DNA from: a virus
DNA length: 46,724 bases
IMG/VR virus record: IMGVR_UViG_3300034630_000004
Coordinates: 1 to 46,724 of that record
Reading direction: 5' to 3' (one strand)
This document shows, piece after piece, positions 24,518-32,584 of the stretch. Made by a program: the position numbers and the translations under genes. The first letter of the stretch is position 1, and each line of letters opens with the position of its first letter. Under the pieces are notes generated by a model. It saw only the letters and a list, made by a program, of their open reading frames with translations. It ran no database searches and was not told the DNA's origin.

Positions 24518-26041
24518 TCAGCTCACATTGGCGAGGGTGAACCTCGATGCGTTGGCGAGCCGGCCGAAAGCACCGGAACTGGCGTCAACCTGGTCCTTGA
24601 ATGAGCCGCCCGGGAACAGGCAGAGCTCGTCGAGATAGTCGTCATTCCATGTGCCTGACACGATCCAGACGTTGCCGGCCTCGCACTGGGCGGCTAATGG
24701 CTCGGCGCGCGTGACCTTGTCGCCGGTCTCCGGCTCCGCGTGGGCGCGGTAGCCGGCGAGCATCGCGATCATGTCCTTGCTCTGGACCTTGCCGGCTTGG
24801 CCGGGGTCTTGAGGAATACTGATCTGCACGCTGTGGCCGTCAGTCTCGGCAGTAGCCTTGATAAGCCTGCGGACAGCGGGGCCTTCGTCCTGAATCTTCA
24901 CCACATGCCCGACGACAAAAGACCCGTCGGGGGCGCGGCCCAGCTTGACGCCCGCCGTGCGTGCGCTGTTCGAGCGAGCAGTCGCCGCCAAATCCCAGTG
25001 CCGAACCCATTTCGTACCGGCCGGCGCCACTTGGATCGTCTTGCCCTCGAACCACGCGCGCTTGAACATCCCGCCTTCGCGGGGCGTCGGTCGCTGCTGA
25101 TACTGGCCGGCATAGGCATATGAGCCCATGTCGCGCTTGAGCGCCTCGACCGCCTTGGGCGGGAAGCGGATCGGATCGAGCAATTCGCCGTCGGCGGTGC
25201 GCGGATCCTCGAACCCGATCACCGTGCGGCACTTCCGCTCCGGCTCGAACTCCATCGGCAGGCAGAGATGCACGAACTCCATCCCGAGCTTCAGGATGGT
25301 GCCCGAGACGTCCTCGGCGTGCAGGCGCTGCATCACGACGACGATCGCGGATCGCTCCTGATCGTTCAGGCGGTTCATGGCGCCTTCCCGGAATCGCCGG
25401 GTCGTCGTCTGTCGCTCCGTGGGGCTCTCGGCCGTCTCGGTCGAGTGCGGGTCGTCGATGATCAGCCTGTCGCCGCGCTGCGAGGTCAGCGAACCGAACG
25501 CCACGCCCTCACGGGTGCCTGTCGAGCTGTTCGCGAACGAAGTTTCACCCGTCCTGGTGAGCACGACTTCAGGCCATAGCGCCCGATACCACTCCGACAG
25601 GATCAGGTCGCGACACTTGCGGGTGTCGCGCTTGACCGGGACGTCGTTGAACGCCGTCGTCAGATAGCGAAGGCTCTGCTTGCCACAGGGTCCCCATTCC
25701 CAGGCCTGCCAAAGCACGCTGCAGATCAGCGACTTCGACGAGCCGGGCGGGACATTGGCCAGCAGCCGTGGCGGCTGCATCGTGCCGAAGGTGATTGCCT
25801 CGAGGTGGGCACACAGCGCGTCGAGGTGCCAGTTCCACACCAGCCGGGCGTTCGGCTCGAGCACGTGCCAAGCCTCGCGAACGAAGCCTGCCAGTGTCGA
25901 GCACCGCGCTCGGATCGCGTCGGCGTCGCGCGCCAGGCGCTCACGCTCCTTCTGAATCTCCCGGCGCCGGATCTCCGCCCTCACCTCCGCCAGCGTCGGC
26001 AACCGTGCCGAGGATAGCGTCGAGCGCAGCGAGCTGTTCAT
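24518..26041 (-). CDS. Terminase large subunit
   Basis: 507 aa if the ATG at 26041 is used; a GTG at 25984 would remove 19 residues and shorten the 101-base overlap with TerS. Walker A lies at about 97-104 (V-P-P-G-S-S-K-S). Walker B is L-I-I-D-D-P at about 193-198. The C-terminal nuclease begins with W-V-R-H-W-D, with Asp near residue 350 as metal ligand. This ATPase/nuclease pumps and cuts DNA at the portal. All key motifs look intact, so the packaging motor itself is not visibly broken by the nearby IS insertion. Confidence 0.9.
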   Translation of the reverse strand: MNSSLRSTLSSARLPTLAEVRAEIRRREIQKERERLARDADAIRARCSTLAGFVREAWHVLEPNARLVWNWHLDALCAHLEAITFGTMQPPRLLANVPPGSSKSLICSVLWQAWEWGPCGKQSLRYLTTAFNDVPVKRDTRKCRDLILSEWYRALWPEVVLTRTGETSFANSSTGTREGVAFGSLTSQRGDRLIIDDPHSTETAESPTERQTTTRRFREGAMNRLNDQERSAIVVVMQRLHAEDVSGTILKLGMEFVHLCLPMEFEPERKCRTVIGFEDPRTADGELLDPIRFPPKAVEALKRDMGSYAYAGQYQQRPTPREGGMFKRAWFEGKTIQVAPAGTKWVRHWDLAATARSNSARTAGVKLGRAPDGSFVVGHVVKIQDEGPAVRRLIKATAETDGHSVQISIPQDPGQAGKVQSKDMIAMLAGYRAHAEPETGDKVTRAEPLAAQCEAGNVWIVSGTWNDDYLDELCLFPGGSFKDQVDASSGAFGRLANASRFTLANVS

Positions 26042-26438
26042 CGGAGAGCCGTGATAGGTCCTGCGTCTTGATCGGGCCGCCGTTCGCGCCGGTCAGTTCG
26101 ACCTTGCGTGGCTGCATAATGCGGGCTGCCTTGTCGATTGCGTCGATCGCAACCCGCACCCGGGCTGGGTCGATCTGCTCCTCCACCGCGCGCTTGCCTA
26201 GCACGAGGATCTGATTGGAAAACGCCTCTGACCTCTCCGCGCGCGCATGCGCGAGACGCTCGCAGAAATCAGGACGCGAACGCTGCCAGCGATAGACGGT
26301 GGCATGATCCGGCATGTCGTCGGCCTCGCAGACCGAAGCCACGCTCCCACCTTGGGCGATGCGCCTGCAGAACTCGTCGACCAGGTCGTCTGCATAGTCA
26401 GACGGCCGCCCACGCTTCGGCGCTTGTTCGGCGCCCAT
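25941..26438 (-). CDS. Terminase small subunit
   Basis: 165 aa. N-terminal HTH region (V-D-E-F-C-R-R-I-A-Q-G-G-S-V-A-S-V-C then A-T-V-Y-R-W-Q-R) is typical of TerS proteins that recognise the packaging site. The central part is helical (oligomerisation) and the C-terminal tail is Gly/Asp-rich. It is the first gene of the late operon. The promoter should lie in the following 250 bases or beyond, but that stretch now ends at the IS256 element. Confidence 0.82.
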   Translation of the reverse strand: MGAEQAPKRGRPSDYADDLVDEFCRRIAQGGSVASVCEADDMPDHATVYRWQRSRPDFCERLAHARAERSEAFSNQILVLGKRAVEEQIDPARVRVAIDAIDKAARIMQPRKVELTGANGGPIKTQDLSRLSDEQLAALDAILGTVADAGGGEGGDPAPGDSEGA

Positions 26439-26690
26439 ATTCAGATCTCCACCGATGAAGGGCGATTGGTCAGAGGTTGTCTATGACTGCGCGCTTCATG
26501 CGCGCGCGGTGTCGTAGAGCTCTATCCTGAATCGTCGAGGTTCCTGGCGACTGGGTAAGCGGTCGAGGCTCGTGCAACCCGGTCGGGACGGTCGCTGGGC
26601 GCCGCCCTCCCTTGCCGTGCTCCCTGAGGCCGCACATGCGCGAGGGGGTTCGCGAGGTGTGCTTCGAAATGCGTCGCCCCGCAAGGGGCA
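26439..26690. other. Control region upstream of terminase, left of the IS
   Basis: No convincing gene. It holds a GC hairpin (GCGCGC at 26489-26494, loop TTCAT, GCGCGC at 26500-26505) and a second hairpin at 26676-26689 (GCCCC-GCAA-GGGGC) whose right arm lies in the IS target duplication. Short frames in this stretch run through in more than one frame and do not look like proteins. It is the expected place for the late promoter and for the cos or pac site, but neither can be fixed by eye. Confidence 0.5.
26682..26690. repeat. Left 9-bp target site duplication of the IS
   Basis: CAAGGGGCA, repeated exactly at 28056-28064 on the other side of the element. Nine bases is within the 8-9 bp usual for IS256-family transposition. 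Confidence 0.85.
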
Positions 26691-28055
26691 GGTCGTGTCC
26701 CTGGTGATGGTGTAGCTGGCAGGTGGTCATCGGCGATTGCCGGTTAGGTTTGGGTTGCGAACGCCAACCCCGAGCCGAGAGATCCCCGATGACCGACGAG
26801 ATGATGAGCCTGCGCGGGCTGCTGGAGAAGAGCCCCGACACGGATTTTCTGCGTGAGATGATCGGCTTTGCCGCCCAGCGCCTGATGGAGCTGGAGGTCG
26901 GCAGCCTGACCGGCGCCGGCTTTGGCGAGAAGAGTCCGGAGCGTCTGGCCCAGCGCAACGGCTATCGCGAGCGCGACTGGGAGACGCGCGCCGGCACGGT
27001 CGAGTTGCGCATCCCCAAGCTGCGCAAGGGCTCCTACTTTCCGGGCTTCCTCGAGCCGCGTCGCATGGCGGAGAAGGCGCTGACGGCGGTGATCCAGGAG
27101 GCCTACATCCAGGGCATCTCGACCCGCTCGGTCGATGACCTGGTCAAGGCGATGGGGATGAGCGGCATCTCGAAGAGCCAGGTGTCGCGGCTTTGCGAGG
27201 AGATCGACGAGCGGGTGCGGGCCTTCCTCGACCGGCCGATCGAGGGCGACTGGCCCTATCTCTGGATCGACGCGACCTATGTGAAGGTGCGCCAGGCCGG
27301 CCGGATCGTCTCGGTCGCGGTGATCGTTGCGGTCGGCGTCAACAGCGACGGCCGGCGCGAGGTGTTGGGCATGGATATCGGCCCGTCCGAGGCCGAGACC
27401 TTCTGGACCGCGTTCCTGCGCAAGCTGGCGCGGCGCGGCCTGCGCGGCGTCAAGCTCGTCGTCTCCGACAGCCATGAGGGCATCAAGGCCGCCGTCTCGA
27501 AGGTCCTCACCGCAACCTGGCAACGCTGCCGGGTTCACTTCATGCGCAATGCGCTCGCCCATGCCGGCCGCAGCGGACGGCGGGTCGTCTCGGCCTTCAT
27601 CGCCACCGCCTTCGCCCAGAACGATGCGGGCGCTGCCAGCCAACAATGGCGCAAGGTCGCCGACCAGCTCAGGCCGACCGTTCCCAAGCTCGCTGCCCTG
27701 ATGGACAAAGCCGAGACCGACGTGCTCGCCTACATGACCTTCCCGCCACAGCATCGCGCCAAGCTCCATTCGACGAATCCGCTGGAGCGTCTCAACGGCG
27801 AGATCAAGCGCCGGACCGAGGTCGTCGGCATCTTCCCCAACGAGGACGCCATCACCAGGCTGGTCGGCGCCATCCTGCTCGAACAGAATGATGAATGGGC
27901 CGTCCAGCGGGCTCGCTACATCACGCTGGAAAGCATCGCCCCGATCAGCGATGATCCGCTCGTCAGCCTGCCCGCAGTGGCCGCCTGACCAGCCCGGCCA
28001 AAGCCGGCGCTCGACGGTTCCTACCGTCAGCTACACCACGACCGGGGACACGACC
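26691..28055 (+). mobile_element. IS256-family insertion sequence, complete (1365 bp)
   Basis: Bounded by 28-bp imperfect inverted repeats (26691-26718 and 28028-28055, 25 of 28 matching, starting GGTCGTGTCCC) and by a 9-bp direct duplication. One transposase gene fills it. Ends, target duplication and an intact DDE set mean it may still move. Recent arrival is likely because the duplication is exact. It splits the region between the terminase operon and the cargo/replication part of the prophage. Confidence 0.92.
26789..27988 (+). CDS. IS256-family transposase
   Basis: 399 aa from ATG 26789, the family's normal length; an earlier start at 26723 would add 22 residues of poor character. The DDE catalytic residues are D161 (L-W-I-D-A-T-Y-V-K), D227 (V-V-S-D-S-H-E-G) and E333 ([13 protein letters not shown]), with the C-x-x-H motif (C247/H250) between them. 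It cuts and rejoins the IS ends. No frameshift or stop is seen, so it is probably active. Confidence 0.95.
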   Translation: MTDEMMSLRGLLEKSPDTDFLREMIGFAAQRLMELEVGSLTGAGFGEKSPERLAQRNGYRERDWETRAGTVELRIPKLRKGSYFPGFLEPRRMAEKALTAVIQEAYIQGISTRSVDDLVKAMGMSGISKSQVSRLCEEIDERVRAFLDRPIEGDWPYLWIDATYVKVRQAGRIVSVAVIVAVGVNSDGRREVLGMDIGPSEAETFWTAFLRKLARRGLRGVKLVVSDSHEGIKAAVSKVLTATWQRCRVHFMRNALAHAGRSGRRVVSAFIATAFAQNDAGAASQQWRKVADQLRPTVPKLAALMDKAETDVLAYMTFPPQHRAKLHSTNPLERLNGEIKRRTEVVGIFPNEDAITRLVGAILLEQNDEWAVQRARYITLESIAPISDDPLVSLPAVAA

Positions 28056-28064
28056 CAAGGGGCA
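28056..28064. repeat. Right 9-bp target site duplication of the IS
   Basis: Exact copy of 26682-26690. Joining the two flanks restores one hairpin, GCCCC-GCAA-GGGGC, showing the pre-insertion sequence. Confidence 0.85.
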
Positions 28065-28087
28065 TCGTCGCGGGGGCCGGGCGAGGT

Positions 28088-28113
28088 GGCAACGACCCTA
28101 TAGGGGTGTTGCC
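28088..28113. repeat. 26-bp dyad, copy 1
   Basis: GGCAAC, 14 bases, GTTGCC. The interior is also nearly self-complementary around CCCTATAGGG, so 11 of 13 pairs are Watson-Crick, with one wobble pair and one mismatch. Copy 2 lies 169 bases to the right with the same arms and the same flanks (GGT before, GCA after). Protein-binding site rather than terminator is likely, as no T-run follows. Confidence 0.6.
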
Positions 28114-28256
28114 GCACGCGAGAAGAAATTTGGTGGCCGGAGGGTGCTTTCGGCTTGACGGGTTTGGCGTCAGCCGCACGTTTCGCGACGATGTCGAATG
28201 GATGCCCGCAAATCGGGGCTCTGACAACCACCCTAAATCGCGCCAAGAAGCGGGGT

Positions 28257-28282
28257 GGCAACAGGTCTATGGGGTCGTTGCC
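28257..28282. repeat. 26-bp dyad, copy 2
   Basis: GGCAAC, 14 bases, GTTGCC, sharing arms and the CTAT-GGG core with copy 1. Interior pairing is weaker. The repeated unit with conserved flanks spans 28255-28285. Confidence 0.6.
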
Positions 28283-28313
28283 GCAGAGGCGAATTTTGTC
28301 CTGGGCTATCGTC

Positions 28314-28343
28314 CACAGGGACAGTGCACGGCGTCACAGGGAC
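28314..28343. repeat. Iteron cluster A (two copies)
   Basis: CACAGGGAC at 28314 and 28335, 21 bases apart, same orientation. The same 9-mer recurs in cluster B near 30740, with similar spacing. Confidence 0.6.
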
Positions 28344-28360
28344 AAGCGGGGGCGACAATT

Positions 28361-29143
28361 TCACGGATCTCGTCTATCCCTCTTCTCGATCTGCTCTAGA
28401 GCTCCCGCTGGCAGGGTTGAATAGACTTCGTCCACCAGACGCTTCTCAGAGACGGTCTTGTCCACGATCAGGTTGAACAGGCGAAACAAGGTCTCGGCCG
28501 TCGCGCGATCGTCACGAAGGTCGAGAGTGCCGGGGTGCACCGCATTGTTTCCGATTACGCGGACAGCATCGAGCGCCTTCTGAAGGTGAGAGCCGATCCC
28601 AGCCGCAACTAGTGCCTTGATATCTGAATTGATGTTGTCGCCAGGCTGCCCGAGGTGCTTGCACAGCTTCTGGATGCAGAGCCTCAGGAGAGCCGCCGCC
28701 CCCCGAGGCGAAGCGTCCAAGATAGCGGAAGCCTCCTCATAATCAGGCCGAATGGCGTCTGGGGTGTCCGGGTTTGCAGGCGGACCGCCCGCCATGCGCG
28801 GAAAAACCAAGCCGTCGTACACCCAGACAGCCATCTCCTTGCAGTTGAAGCAGCGGGACAACCACAGATTTTCTAGCGGCCTACCCCATTGCTCCCTCTC
28901 CCCGGAAGGGAAAAATGGACGCCGCTTCAGCGCCTCTTTGACAAGCCTCTTGATTGATGCCCGCTCTTCTTTCTTCTCAACGCTAGACCAATCGTGATCA
29001 TCTTCATCAGTTATTATTCGAGGAAGAGATTCATTTTGAGAAAGTGCCGAACCATTGAGCTTAAGCCAAGTTTGAGACGTAAAAGCCTGGCAGTGTGGGC
29101 AATTAAACGCCGTCTCTCGGATAGACGGTGCGACATACTTCAT
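28361..29143 (-). CDS. DUF4145-like protein with zinc-finger pairs
   Basis: 260 aa from ATG 29143, where a plausible N-terminus begins. Two CxxC pairs (C-P-H-C near residue 16 and C-F-N-C near 97) probably bind zinc. The last 110 residues (A-A-A-L-L-R-L-C-I-Q-K-L-C, then R-V-I-G-N-N-A-V-H-P-G) are the DUF4145 pattern. This domain occurs in many defence-related and restriction-associated proteins, but a single-domain copy has no proven activity. Base composition is lower in GC than the neighbours, suggesting separate transfer. It ends just after the iterons. Confidence 0.75.
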   Translation of the reverse strand: MKYVAPSIRETAFNCPHCQAFTSQTWLKLNGSALSQNESLPRIITDEDDHDWSSVEKKEERASIKRLVKEALKRRPFFPSGEREQWGRPLENLWLSRCFNCKEMAVWVYDGLVFPRMAGGPPANPDTPDAIRPDYEEASAILDASPRGAAALLRLCIQKLCKHLGQPGDNINSDIKALVAAGIGSHLQKALDAVRVIGNNAVHPGTLDLRDDRATAETLFRLFNLIVDKTVSEKRLVDEVYSTLPAGALEQIEKRDRRDP

Positions 29144-29343
29144 CTTTCGGCCCCCCAACGGAAACTCGATACTAACGGTGTCACCGACAAGCGCACGACT
29201 GCGGCGATTGGCGTGCACAGGATTTCGATTATCAGCCCCATGGCCTACCGACGGAGCCGGACGGCCTGTCCTTCGGGCAGCCGCGCTTGCCTGGGCGCGG
29301 CCGGCGTGCATGAGTTTTACCTAGCGATCTGGGGGGCTGCTTG

Positions 29344-29913
29344 ATGACAGGAGCTATAACCAAACTCAGCGGGCCTGCGGTTGTTTTAATATTGGCAGGG
29401 TTCGCTATCTCTGCGAGTGCCGCGACAGAAGAACTCCAGCGCAAGGCGATGCCCTCGGAGTTCTGGTCGGGAAAAACCATGACAGTGGAAGCCCGGCGCG
29501 AGTTTGCGGTCGGCGTACTCGACTATTGGAAGGCGGTGTCCGAACGAATCCCTCGCCTGTCCCCCAAAGAGCGAGACTGGATCAAAACGGAACTGTCGAC
29601 GAGCGATACTGCGCGCTTTGTGGCTGCGATGAACCGCAAGGAAGGGGCACTCTACCTTGCCGCTGACGCCGTTGATTTCTGTGTAAAAAGCTATCGCGAA
29701 ATCATCCCCCTGCTGGGGAAAGATAGCCGTTCCGAAGCTCTCGCTTGGGTAAACTCAATGCGATGCTATGCATCTACTGATGAACTGCGCATCCATTTTT
29801 ACAAAGCCGGGCTTATCTCAGAGCCACGGGTGGACAAAGAGATAAAAATGCAAATGTTCTCAATTTGGTGGCAGTCGTCTCTTCGGGCGATAGAAGGCTG
29901 CCTTAGCGAATAA
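29344..29913 (+). CDS. Secreted protein of unknown function
   Basis: 189 aa from ATG 29344 (a TTG one codon earlier is possible). The N-terminal signal sequence has a hydrophobic core (about residues 11-23) and an A-S-A cleavage site before A-T-E-E-L. The mature part is mostly helical with three or more cysteines (F-C-V-K-S, M-R-C-Y, E-G-C-L). It is transcribed divergently from the DUF4145 gene, is lower in GC, and looks like a moron or host-fitness gene. No family recognised. Confidence 0.7.
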   Translation: MTGAITKLSGPAVVLILAGFAISASAATEELQRKAMPSEFWSGKTMTVEARREFAVGVLDYWKAVSERIPRLSPKERDWIKTELSTSDTARFVAAMNRKEGALYLAADAVDFCVKSYREIIPLLGKDSRSEALAWVNSMRCYASTDELRIHFYKAGLISEPRVDKEIKMQMFSIWWQSSLRAIEGCLSE

Positions 29914-29953
29914 ACTTTTGCACAATTACGCATTTCGTGCGTCGGAACTGCCT

Positions 29954-30742
29954 TTACCTTACCGCAACTCCCTGCTGACGGAGCTCGGCGGCCACCGCCG
30001 CCGCGGCGACCTTCCGCTGCCGATCGAGGCTGGTCCGCGAGAGCACGCGTCCGGGCATAGCCTCGTGCGGCTTCACGACGAGCGGCAAGCAGTCGGCATC
30101 GCGGCAGCGGGCGCGTAGCACAGCCAGGGCCTCGGCGGCCGGAACCGTGGCCGCCACCTCCCGCGCTATCTCGCGGCGCCGCTCGTAGGCCGCGAGCACT
30201 GCCGGATCGCGCGTGTCCTTCACCTGCCCATCCTCCGGGTCGACGTGCGGCGCCGCGTTGGCGCGGCGGGCCGCCGCCTCCGCCTTCGCCGTCGCCCGCT
30301 TCTTCCGATGGTTGAGCATGCCGGCCATGTCGCGGCCCGTCGCCGAGGCATAGGCCCAGAGCATCAGCGCGTCTGACTGCAGCGGCTTGCCGTCGAGATA
30401 GGCCATCGGCCAGGCGAGCGCCTCGTTCATGCGCGACAGTTCGTCTGCGGTCGGCCGCGCGGCGCGGGCCTGCTGCTTCTCCTTCTCCGCGAGCGCGCGG
30501 GCCTGCGCGTCGACCATGTCGGCGAACTCGTGGACCATGGCGGGCCAGCCGTTGCCATATGCGCCGGGCCCGACACGGACGCCGGATCGGCTCAGCACCT
30601 CGAATGCCTCGATGAGGCGAACGCCGACATGCTCGGGCGTCCAGGCCGTGGGGATCTCATTCTCACCCAGGGCGTCGATGCGGGAGCGCAGATCGTTGGC
30701 GAGGCCAAGGTATCCGGGGATTGTTGCAGCAGCATCAGTCAC
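29954..30742 (-). CDS. Unknown protein at the end of the leftward early operon
   Basis: 262 aa using the GTG at 30742; that start codon lies inside the first iteron of cluster B. The region to about residue 120 has a W-P-A-M-V-H-E-F-A-D segment, a Lys/Glu/Gln helix and D-E-L-S-R-M-N-E-A-L-A-W-P. The C-terminal half is basic and Ala/Arg-rich, so DNA binding is possible. It follows the helicase gene. It could be a replication or late-regulation protein, but no motif decides. A later start (ATG about residue 69) cannot be excluded. Confidence 0.65.
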   Translation of the reverse strand: MTDAAATIPGYLGLANDLRSRIDALGENEIPTAWTPEHVGVRLIEAFEVLSRSGVRVGPGAYGNGWPAMVHEFADMVDAQARALAEKEKQQARAARPTADELSRMNEALAWPMAYLDGKPLQSDALMLWAYASATGRDMAGMLNHRKKRATAKAEAAARRANAAPHVDPEDGQVKDTRDPAVLAAYERRREIAREVAATVPAAEALAVLRARCRDADCLPLVVKPHEAMPGRVLSRTSLDRQRKVAAAAVAAELRQQGVAVR

Positions 30743-30810
30743 AGGGACAATTCTCGCTCACAGGGACAGAATTGGAGATCACAGGGACGAAAGTGCATCG
30801 CGACAGGGAC
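30740..30810. repeat. Iteron cluster B (four copies) after the helicase gene
   Basis: CACAGGGAC at 30740, 30759 and 30780, and GACAGGGAC at 30802: spacing 19, 21 and 22, close to two helical turns, all in one orientation. The flanks are also alike (T or A before, A/G after). Iterons at this spacing are typical binding sites for an initiator at a replication origin or for a regulator. The cluster lies between the helicase stop and the next gene's GTG start. Confidence 0.65.
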
Positions 30811-30815
30811 AATGC

Positions 30816-32174
30816 TCACCATTTGAATTCCTCGGTGAACTGCTCCAGAGCTTCGTTCCGCGGCTCGTCGGAGACCTTGGGACGGGGCGGGTCCACACCC
30901 ATGACGGGCTTGCCGGTGCGCCAGACCCAGTCACCGTCCTTGCCGATGAAGCCGGACAGCGTCAGCTTCTCGACGGCGCGGTCGCGGGCCTTCTTGACCC
31001 GCTCTTTCAGCTTCTCGGGGTCCTCGTCCTCGCCGGCGACGATGCGCTCGTACTCGTCGCGCCACTCCGCCAGCGTGACGCAGAGCGTCTTGGCCGGCGC
31101 GCGGATCTTGGGTGGCGGCTCCCTGCCCTTCTCGCCGACCGCTGAGACCAGCGCACGGAAGGCGACGGCTATGTTCGGCTTCAGGATGAAGCGGCCATCC
31201 TCGGTCTTGGCCGGTCCACCGGCATTGGCGGGCGCCTCGCGTTCCTCCGCCTCCAGGCCGGCCGGGATCGTCGACACGCATGACGAGACGGGGTCGCCAT
31301 CGGCATCCTGTCCGGTCTTCACCTGGCGGAGGACGAAGCGCCACGACAGGCCCTGCTCGCCCTCGCGCTGCTTGGTGACGGTCGCGGCGCGGATCGGCCG
31401 CTTGTCCTGATCCTTGACGCTGTTGTGCGGGCCCCGCGGCGCGTCCTGCCGGGTTCCGGACTCGGTCACCCAATCGATGTCGATCGTCGTCTCGAAATCG
31501 CCGGTCAGCGACCCATGCCCACGCGGCCGCCCGCCGGAGGCGGGCTTGTGGTGCACGACGATCACCGCGGTGTTGAGCTCGGTGACGATCCGCATCACGC
31601 GCTCTTTCACCCGCGAGACGTCCTTGCCGGCGTTCTCATCGGCCCCGGGCGTGGCCGCGCTCCAGGTGTCGAGCACGACGAGACCGAGGTCCGTTGAGAA
31701 CGTGCCGGCCCAATGCCGGATCTCCTCGATCAGGTCGGTGATGTCGGTGTCGTTGGCGAAGAGGTCGGCGCGGCGCGTCAGGACGACCATGTCGACGTCG
31801 TCGTCCGGCTTCATCTCGTGATGGCTGGCATAAGCCAGCTGCCGGCCCTTGAACCCCTTGCCGCCCTCGAATGCGCAGTACACGACGCCGGCCTTCTTGG
31901 TGCGCCGCCCCTGGAAGTCGATTCCGCGCGCGATGTGCATCGCGAGGTTCTGGGTTTCGAAGCTCTTGCCCGTCTGCGGCGCGCCGTAGATCAGCACGGC
32001 CTCGCGCGACGGGATGATCCCCTTGATCAGCCACTCGTAATGCTGCCGGGCCGGCGCGAACGTGTCGCTCCAGGAGATTGCGCCGAACTTCGACCGGAAT
32101 TCCGGAAAGACGAGCGCCAGCGTCTCCGCCTCGAACGTCTCGAAATCCATGATGGGTCGGAGGTCGAGCGCCAT
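30816..32174 (-). CDS. RepA-like hexameric replicative helicase (AAA_25)
   Basis: 452 aa from ATG 32174, which overlaps the SLOG gene's stop by one base. Walker A is G-A-P-Q-T-G-K-S at about 64-71, Walker B L-G-L-V-V-L-D-T at about 163-170, and a sensor motif V-I-V-V-H-H-K follows at about 204-210. These are the marks of RecA-fold RepA-type helicases of phages and plasmids. It should unwind the phage origin together with the Toprim primase encoded two genes upstream. The C-terminal 100 residues are charged and probably mediate contacts. Confidence 0.87.
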   Translation of the reverse strand: MALDLRPIMDFETFEAETLALVFPEFRSKFGAISWSDTFAPARQHYEWLIKGIIPSREAVLIYGAPQTGKSFETQNLAMHIARGIDFQGRRTKKAGVVYCAFEGGKGFKGRQLAYASHHEMKPDDDVDMVVLTRRADLFANDTDITDLIEEIRHWAGTFSTDLGLVVLDTWSAATPGADENAGKDVSRVKERVMRIVTELNTAVIVVHHKPASGGRPRGHGSLTGDFETTIDIDWVTESGTRQDAPRGPHNSVKDQDKRPIRAATVTKQREGEQGLSWRFVLRQVKTGQDADGDPVSSCVSTIPAGLEAEEREAPANAGGPAKTEDGRFILKPNIAVAFRALVSAVGEKGREPPPKIRAPAKTLCVTLAEWRDEYERIVAGEDEDPEKLKERVKKARDRAVEKLTLSGFIGKDGDWVWRTGKPVMGVDPPRPKVSDEPRNEALEQFTEEFKW

Positions 32175-32584
32175 CACCAATCGACCTTGATGACGCGAAC
32201 GCCCGCGCGCTCGGCGATGTCGCACATGTTGCGCGTGCCCTTGGAGCCCGGGAATGCGATGACGGCCGAGGGCACCTCCTCCTCGAGCATCCGGCGGTTG
32301 CGAAGCGGGCCTGCCGCCTTCCCTTGTGCCTGCCAATCGGCGGCGTAGATCTGAAACGGGATCTTGCGGCCCTCCGCCCACGCGGCAGCCAAGGCATCGG
32401 CGCCAGTGGCGTCGCCGCAAGCCAGATGGGTCAGGCCAAGTCGGACAACTGCTGCATCGAGGATCTGGGTCAGGCGCTCGCGTTCGGCGGCGGCCTGGTT
32501 CTCATAGGTGCCCCGGACGTCCTCGCCGACGCCGGCCGGCACCAAGCCATAGGATCGTCCGCCGCAGACGATGATCGTGGTCAC
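32174..32584 (-). CDS. SLOG-fold nucleotide-binding protein, DUF2493 type
   Basis: 136 aa. Begins with a beta strand and I-I-V-C-G-G-R-S-Y-G, then A-C-G-D-A-T-G-A-D-A-L-A and A-F-P-G-S-K-G-T-R-N-M: the three conserved loops of the YspA/DUF2493 group in the SLOG superfamily. These bind nucleotides or nucleotide-derived signals. It overlaps both the primase and helicase genes, so it is made together with the replisome. A role in sensing or altering nucleotide pools is inferred; no substrate is known. Confidence 0.82.
   Translation of the reverse strand: MTTIIVCGGRSYGLVPAGVGEDVRGTYENQAAAERERLTQILDAAVVRLGLTHLACGDATGADALAAAWAEGRKIPFQIYAADWQAQGKAAGPLRNRRMLEEEVPSAVIAFPGSKGTRNMCDIAERAGVRVIKVDW

Larger units (their letters stand above)
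28065..28360. other. Non-coding control region right of the IS
   Basis: Holds two related 26-bp dyads (28088-28113 and 28257-28282) and two CACAGGGAC iterons (28314, 28335). Open frames across it are short and have no family character. Together with 26439-26690 it made one intergenic region of roughly 540 bases between the terminase genes and the cargo genes before the IS arrived. Confidence 0.55.

Noticed and set aside
26470-26958. Minus-strand frame crossing the left end of the IS, possibly a gene broken by insertion
   Set aside because: Part of it is IS sequence. Rebuilding the pre-insertion frame gives an Arg/Pro-rich text in more than one frame with no domain pattern, so I treat it as non-coding.
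26744-27769. 341-codon minus-strand frame inside the IS
   Set aside because: Antisense to the IS256-family transposase, which has its full DDE set; IS256 elements carry one gene.
28088-28350. Dyads and iterons considered as a CRISPR array
   Set aside because: Too few copies, spacing too short, no unique spacers of constant length and no cas genes in the window.
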